Position numbers and translations under genes: made by a program. The notes beneath the pieces were generated by a model that saw only the letters and a program-made list of their open reading frames with translations, was not told where the DNA came from and did no database searches. From Sphingomonas sp. (GTDB taxonomy: Bacteria; Pseudomonadota; Alphaproteobacteria; Sphingomonadales; Sphingomonadaceae): a stretch of 64,000 bases of DNA. The DNA is taken from the NCBI GenBank assembly GCA_013001055.1, contig JABDNH010000003.1:231665-295664 (forward strand), in the 5' to 3' direction. Below, one piece after another: positions 60,715 to 64,000 of this stretch; within the stretch, counting starts at the first letter, position 1; each line of letters starts with the position of its first letter.

Positions 60715-61038
60715 TCAGCCTTCAGCTTTTTCGATACCGAACAGCTGGTGCAGCTCGCCGTTCTCGAACATTTCCATCATGATGTCGCTGCCGCCGACGA
60801 ATTCGCCCTTCACGTAGAGTTGCGGGATGGTCGGCCAGTCCGAATAGGCCTTGATGCCTTCGCGGATTTCCATGTCCTGCAGCACATCGACCGTTTCGAA
60901 ATCGACGCCAAGGTGCTGCAGAATAGCGACTGCGCGGCTGGAAAAGCCGCATTGCGGAAACAGCTCGCTGCCCTTCATGAAAAGGACCGTTTCATGGTCC
61001 TTTACGGTTTCCTCGATACGGGTCTTTACGTCGCTCAT
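60715..61038 (-). CDS. grxD: Monothiol glutaredoxin Grx4 (CGFS type)
   Basis: 107 residues. CGFS active site in FPQCGFSSRAVAIL, TIPQLYVKGEFVGGSDI for glutathione binding. CGFS glutaredoxins carry [2Fe-2S] clusters, often as a complex with BolA. Its start overlaps the BolA stop by one base, which fits that partnership. Confidence 0.95.
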   Translation of the reverse strand: MSDVKTRIEETVKDHETVLFMKGSELFPQCGFSSRAVAILQHLGVDFETVDVLQDMEIREGIKAYSDWPTIPQLYVKGEFVGGSDIMMEMFENGELHQLFGIEKAEG

Positions 61039-61280
61039 CAGTCTTCCTTTTGTGGCGCGCGCGTTACCAATTGGAGCGCATGCAATTCTCCGCCCATGCG
61101 GCCGCCGAGCGCGGCATACACCATCTGGTGTTGGCGAACGCGCGGCTTTCCAGCAAATTCCTTGCTGATAACCGTGGCAGAATAATGGTCACCGTCCCCG
61201 GCAAGGTCGGTGATCTCTACCGACGCGTCGGGCATGGCCTCCTTGATCAGCCACTCGATATCGGCGGCGGCCATCGGCAT
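61038..61280 (-). CDS. BolA-family protein
   Basis: 80 residues. BolA fold: IKEAMPDASVEITDLAGDGDHYSATVIS, FAGKPRVRQHQMVYAALGGRMGGELHAL, where the histidine near the C-terminus can ligate the cluster shared with Grx4. Overlaps the DUF1476 stop and the glutaredoxin start by one base each. Confidence 0.93.
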   Translation of the reverse strand: MPMAAADIEWLIKEAMPDASVEITDLAGDGDHYSATVISKEFAGKPRVRQHQMVYAALGGRMGGELHALQLVTRAPQKED

Positions 61281-61606
61281 TAGTCGAGACTTTCGATAAA
61301 GTGCCGGCGGGCTTCGACTTCCTTGTGCTCGAGTTCCTGCCGGACGGTCGCATCGTCAACATCGATGCCCGCGCCAGTCAGGTCGCCGAGAACTTTTCGG
61401 ATGACATCTTCATCGCCAGCTTCCTCGAAGTCGGCGCGAATGACGTCCTTGGCATAGGCTTCCGCCTCAACCTCGGACAGGTTCATCTTGTCCGCCGCCC
61501 ACAGGCCAAAGAGCCTGTTGCGCCGCGCGATAACCTTGAACTGCATTTCCTCATCGCGCGCGAACTTGGTCTCGAATGCCTTCTCGCGGTCGTTGAAATC
61601 GGTCAT
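61280..61606 (-). CDS. DUF1476 protein (F1Fo-ATPase zeta-type inhibitor)
   Basis: 108 residues, all helical. Opening FNDREKAFETKFARDEEMQFKVIARRNRLFGLWAA is the DUF1476 hallmark; members in Paracoccus are the zeta subunit, which inhibits ATP hydrolysis by F1Fo. First gene of the three-gene operon with BolA and Grx4. Confidence 0.9.
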   Translation of the reverse strand: MTDFNDREKAFETKFARDEEMQFKVIARRNRLFGLWAADKMNLSEVEAEAYAKDVIRADFEEAGDEDVIRKVLGDLTGAGIDVDDATVRQELEHKEVEARRHFIESLD

Positions 61607-61680
61607 TGATGCTCCCCCTCGGGTGTGTCGTTTCGCGCGAGATAGGGTCGGGCGACCATTAAGGCAATGCGCCCGCCGGC

Positions 61681-63021
61681 CTAATCCATCCCCAAAGCAG
61701 GCGCTTGCGCGGACGGTGCCACAAGTTGGTTGCGAGCATTGAGCGCCGCCAATGTCGTCGCGTCTTTCTGGTATCGGTCCTGGGAATAAGCGATCGGACC
61801 ATCATGCGCGTGTGCGGTCATGTAGGTCACGTAGACCGGCGTCGGCTCGGGAATGAGGATATGGTGCTCAGTCTGGTCGGTTTGGGGAATCGGCCCACCC
61901 TTGTACAGCCACTTGGCGAAGCGTTCATAGTCCTCGACACGCACGCAGCCGTTCGATTTGGCGCGATTTTGCAGGTCGAAATATTCGGGCTTCTCGGTGT
62001 CGTGAAGGTAGATGCCTTCCGGATTGGGGAAATTGAACTTCATGTTGCCCATCGAATTGGTCGGCCCCGGGCGCTGCCGGATCTTGAGCTCGCCGCGGCG
62101 CCCCGCGCCACGCCAGTCGACCGTCTTGGGGTCGAGAACTTTGGCGTTGACGTCCCAGCTGTCGATGACCTCGTAGCCCTTGCCATTCAGGTAGCGATCG
62201 CCTTCCGCGAGGTAGCGATTGGTCACGTTTTTCACGAGATGATCGGGCACGTGCCAGTAAGGATTGAAGGTCGCGCGATAGATCACGCTGGCGATTTCCG
62301 GCGTATACAGCTGCGGCCCTTCTTCGGTCTTCCCGACGACGATCTTCATGTGATCGACGAGGCGACCCTGTTCGTACATGTACATGCGCTGCGAAGCGGA
62401 ATCGACCACCACGAAGCGCCCGCGCTTTGGGAAAGCGCGCGCCCGCGCAAGGCTGGCTATCACCTTGTCGAGATCTTCACCCGTCGGGGCTTCCTGCATC
62501 GCGGCCGTGCGCAGGCCCTCATAAAAAGAATTCAGCGTCAGCGTCCGCTCGACATAGGCCGCAAGCGACGGGACGGCCGTGCCGTTTTTAAGATGGACGC
62601 CGCGCGAGATACGATCGGGCCTTGCCCAATCATCACCGTAGATGACGCCCGGAACGGGAGCCTGCAGGAACTCGACGAAGTCGAGAAATGCTGCGGTCAG
62701 GACCCGATCGGCCGTCTGCTTGTCTGCTTCGCTGCCCGTGCGTGCGGCCGCCAACGCCTGGTTGATCGCTGCCGCGTCGGCAGGGCCCTTGGCATAGCCT
62801 TCTATGTCGGAGACAGCGAGGCGTGCGGCAAGGAATGTAGCTGCTGCATAGCCGTCTGCATCTGCCGTCCATTCGAGCGTGGCATTACCGACGGCGAGTG
62901 CGCCGGGGGCCTGCTGCTGCGAGGGAAGCGCCGATTGGAAACTCGGTTGGGGCGGCGTGGTCTGCTGTGCCATCGCCGCAGCGGGCAGCACCAAACCACT
63001 TAGAAATGTAGCAATTTTCAT
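61681..63021 (-). CDS. Large L,D-transpeptidase (YcbB-like)
   Basis: 446 residues. Signal peptide, a helical N-terminal region of about 190 residues, and a YkuD domain with VVDSASQRMYMYEQG, VGKTEEGPQLYTPE, FNPYWHVP, IYLHDTEKPEYFDLQNRAKSNGCVRVEDYERFA. His and Cys of the catalytic core are intact. The length and PYWHVP fit the YcbB/LdtD-like type. ATG 63021 starts MKIATFLSGL; a start at 63039 is possible. Confidence 0.92.
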   Translation of the reverse strand: MKIATFLSGLVLPAAAMAQQTTPPQPSFQSALPSQQQAPGALAVGNATLEWTADADGYAAATFLAARLAVSDIEGYAKGPADAAAINQALAAARTGSEADKQTADRVLTAAFLDFVEFLQAPVPGVIYGDDWARPDRISRGVHLKNGTAVPSLAAYVERTLTLNSFYEGLRTAAMQEAPTGEDLDKVIASLARARAFPKRGRFVVVDSASQRMYMYEQGRLVDHMKIVVGKTEEGPQLYTPEIASVIYRATFNPYWHVPDHLVKNVTNRYLAEGDRYLNGKGYEVIDSWDVNAKVLDPKTVDWRGAGRRGELKIRQRPGPTNSMGNMKFNFPNPEGIYLHDTEKPEYFDLQNRAKSNGCVRVEDYERFAKWLYKGGPIPQTDQTEHHILIPEPTPVYVTYMTAHAHDGPIAYSQDRYQKDATTLAALNARNQLVAPSAQAPALGMD

Positions 63022-63231
63022 ATTCCTGTAACGCCTCATCGCTTGAATTTGGTTCCCGGTGCTCTGCAATACAACTTCAGCCTTTCAGCCCTTTTTTCAA
63101 TAGGCTGTGGAACATTGACCTGCGCTTTACCACGGATCGGCGCAAGAATGTCACGGGTCAACGCAATCGCAATCAACTTACGGAACGGCTGCGCCGCCGC
63201 GCGATTGAGCGAATGACCAATCAAGGGGTAC

Positions 63232-64000
63232 ATGAGTATGAAAAAACTGATTTTTGCGGCTCTCGCAACGACTGCAATGGTGGCGACACCGGCGCAGGCT
63301 CGCGACGGCAGCCTTTATTTCGCTCTCGATGGCGGTGTGATGACCGTCAATGATGTCGACCTCGACATCGCCGGTGTCGGCGTCGACAACGACATCACCA
63401 ACGAATACGAGGACTATGGTTCGACCTTTTCGGGTCGTCTCGGCTACGACTTCGGCGCGTTCCGCCTCGAAGTAGAAGGCAATTATAGCCAGATCGGTGT
63501 CGAAACGACGTCGTTCGACCCGGTTATCGTCGCTGCCGACATTTCAGATTTCAACAGCCTGCCCGCGCAGGGCGACATGACCACGTTCGGCGGCTTCGCC
63601 AACGCGCTCATCGACCTTGGCGAAGATGACGGCTTCCAGTTCAGCGCTGGTGGTGGTGTCGGCTACATGTCGATCGATCACGACTTTGTCCTGACGCAGG
63701 ACTTTGGCGTTGATGACAGCGACAGTGGATTTGCCTGGCAGCTGCTTGCCGAAGTGCGCAAGGCCGTCAGCCCCAACCTCGACCTGGGCGTGCGCTATCG
63801 TTACCTCAACGGGCCCGAATTCACCTATGATGTGGCCGGTCTCGAGCTGAATGGTGAAAGCCCGCGTGGCCACAGCCTGATGGGCTCGCTGACTTTCAAC
63901 TTCGGTGGTGCAACGCCGCCTCCGCCCCCGCCGCCGCCGCCGCCGCCCCCGCCGCCTCCGCCGCCTCCGGCGACGCAGACGTGCCCCGACGGTTCGGTGA
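63232..64000 (+). CDS. Outer-membrane beta-barrel, OmpA-type (partial, 3' end cut)
   Basis: 256 residues visible. Signal peptide (MSMKKLIFAALATTAMVATPAQA), then an eight-strand-like barrel (RDGSLYFALDGGVMTV ... GRLGYDFGAFRLEVEGNY ... GVRYRYLNG ... LMGSLTFNFGG), and a run of 18 prolines leading into TQTCPDGS, which in homologues precedes the peptidoglycan-binding OmpA domain. The latter must lie past 64000. Two ATG codons at 63232 and 63238 could start it. Confidence 0.88.
   Translation, partial: MSMKKLIFAALATTAMVATPAQARDGSLYFALDGGVMTVNDVDLDIAGVGVDNDITNEYEDYGSTFSGRLGYDFGAFRLEVEGNYSQIGVETTSFDPVIVAADISDFNSLPAQGDMTTFGGFANALIDLGEDDGFQFSAGGGVGYMSIDHDFVLTQDFGVDDSDSGFAWQLLAEVRKAVSPNLDLGVRYRYLNGPEFTYDVAGLELNGESPRGHSLMGSLTFNFGGATPPPPPPPPPPPPPPPPPPATQTCPDGSV
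63916..63969 (+). repeat. Proline-codon simple repeat
   Basis: Eighteen consecutive CCN codons, mostly CCG with CCT and CCC interspersed, encode the proline linker between barrel and periplasmic domain. Such tracts vary in length between strains and are prone to assembly error. Confidence 0.85.

Noticed and set aside
63033..63060. EcfG-type promoter before the YcbB-like gene
   Set aside because: GGAAC and CGTT are 18 bases apart, one outside the usual range, and the start of transcription would fall on the start codon.

Overview
The window reads as chromosomal DNA of an alphaproteobacterium, most likely a sphingomonad. Support comes from the gene content and order (ihfB-rpsA-cmk-TIGR02300 protein, LapA-pyrF-accD-folC, BolA-Grx4-DUF1476), alphaproteobacterial families (DUF2794, DUF1476, TIGR02300), sites matching the general-stress sigma EcfG consensus and an array of CtrA-type half-sites. 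GC is high and even. I see no insertion sequence, transposase, integrase, phage gene or CRISPR array. Two tRNAs are present, Leu(TAA) and Ala(GGC).

Layout. 1-2.6 kb: four tandem small acidic lipoproteins behind a sigma-EcfG-like promoter, then a NUDIX hydrolase and an extensin-like protein. 2.7-6.7 kb: SWIB protein, divergent murein-recycling pair (LD-carboxypeptidase/Mpl-type ligase), a two-gene 2H-like plus HAD module, and an unknown protein behind CtrA-like sites. 6.9-10.1 kb: EcfG-type small protein, LytS/LytTR two-component pair, exported methyltransferase-like protein. 10.1-11.0 kb: a probable ~485-nt structured non-coding RNA that I cannot assign to a family. 11.2-22 kb: UvrD/PcrA helicase, serine hydrolases, a frameshifted TIR-TPR gene, L,D-transpeptidase. 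22-34.4 kb: pyrF, accD, folC, AmpG-like permease, Rieske oxygenase, pseudouridine synthase, rsmD, SRAP, EpsC, OxyR. 34.4-42 kb: pgsA, LplT-like MFS, GGDEF-EAL protein, tRNA-Leu, ihfB, rpsA, cmk, tRNA-Ala. 42-54 kb: divergent caspase-like/trypsin-like pair, orphan Flp pilin, class A PBP, peptide-binding lipoprotein, L,D-transpeptidase and two translationally coupled TIR-TPR paralogues. 54-64 kb: nadA, MBL hydrolase, M56/BlaI sensor-repressor pair with visible tandem operators, glycosyltransferase, Grx4-BolA-DUF1476, another L,D-transpeptidase, and the start of an OmpA-type outer-membrane protein cut by the window edge.

Two themes run through the window. One is peptidoglycan: LD-carboxypeptidase, Mpl-like ligase, AmpG-like permease, three L,D-transpeptidases, a class A PBP, two beta-lactamase-fold hydrolases and an M56/BlaI pair together cover wall synthesis, remodelling, recycling and possibly stress sensing. 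The other is domains typical of bacterial conflict or cell-death signalling: three TIR-TPR proteins (one frameshifted) and an exported caspase-like protein facing an exported trypsin-like zymogen. The strongest candidates for something undescribed are the structured RNA at 10.5-11.0 kb, the caspase/trypsin pair, the TIR-TPR operon and the 2H-like/HAD module.
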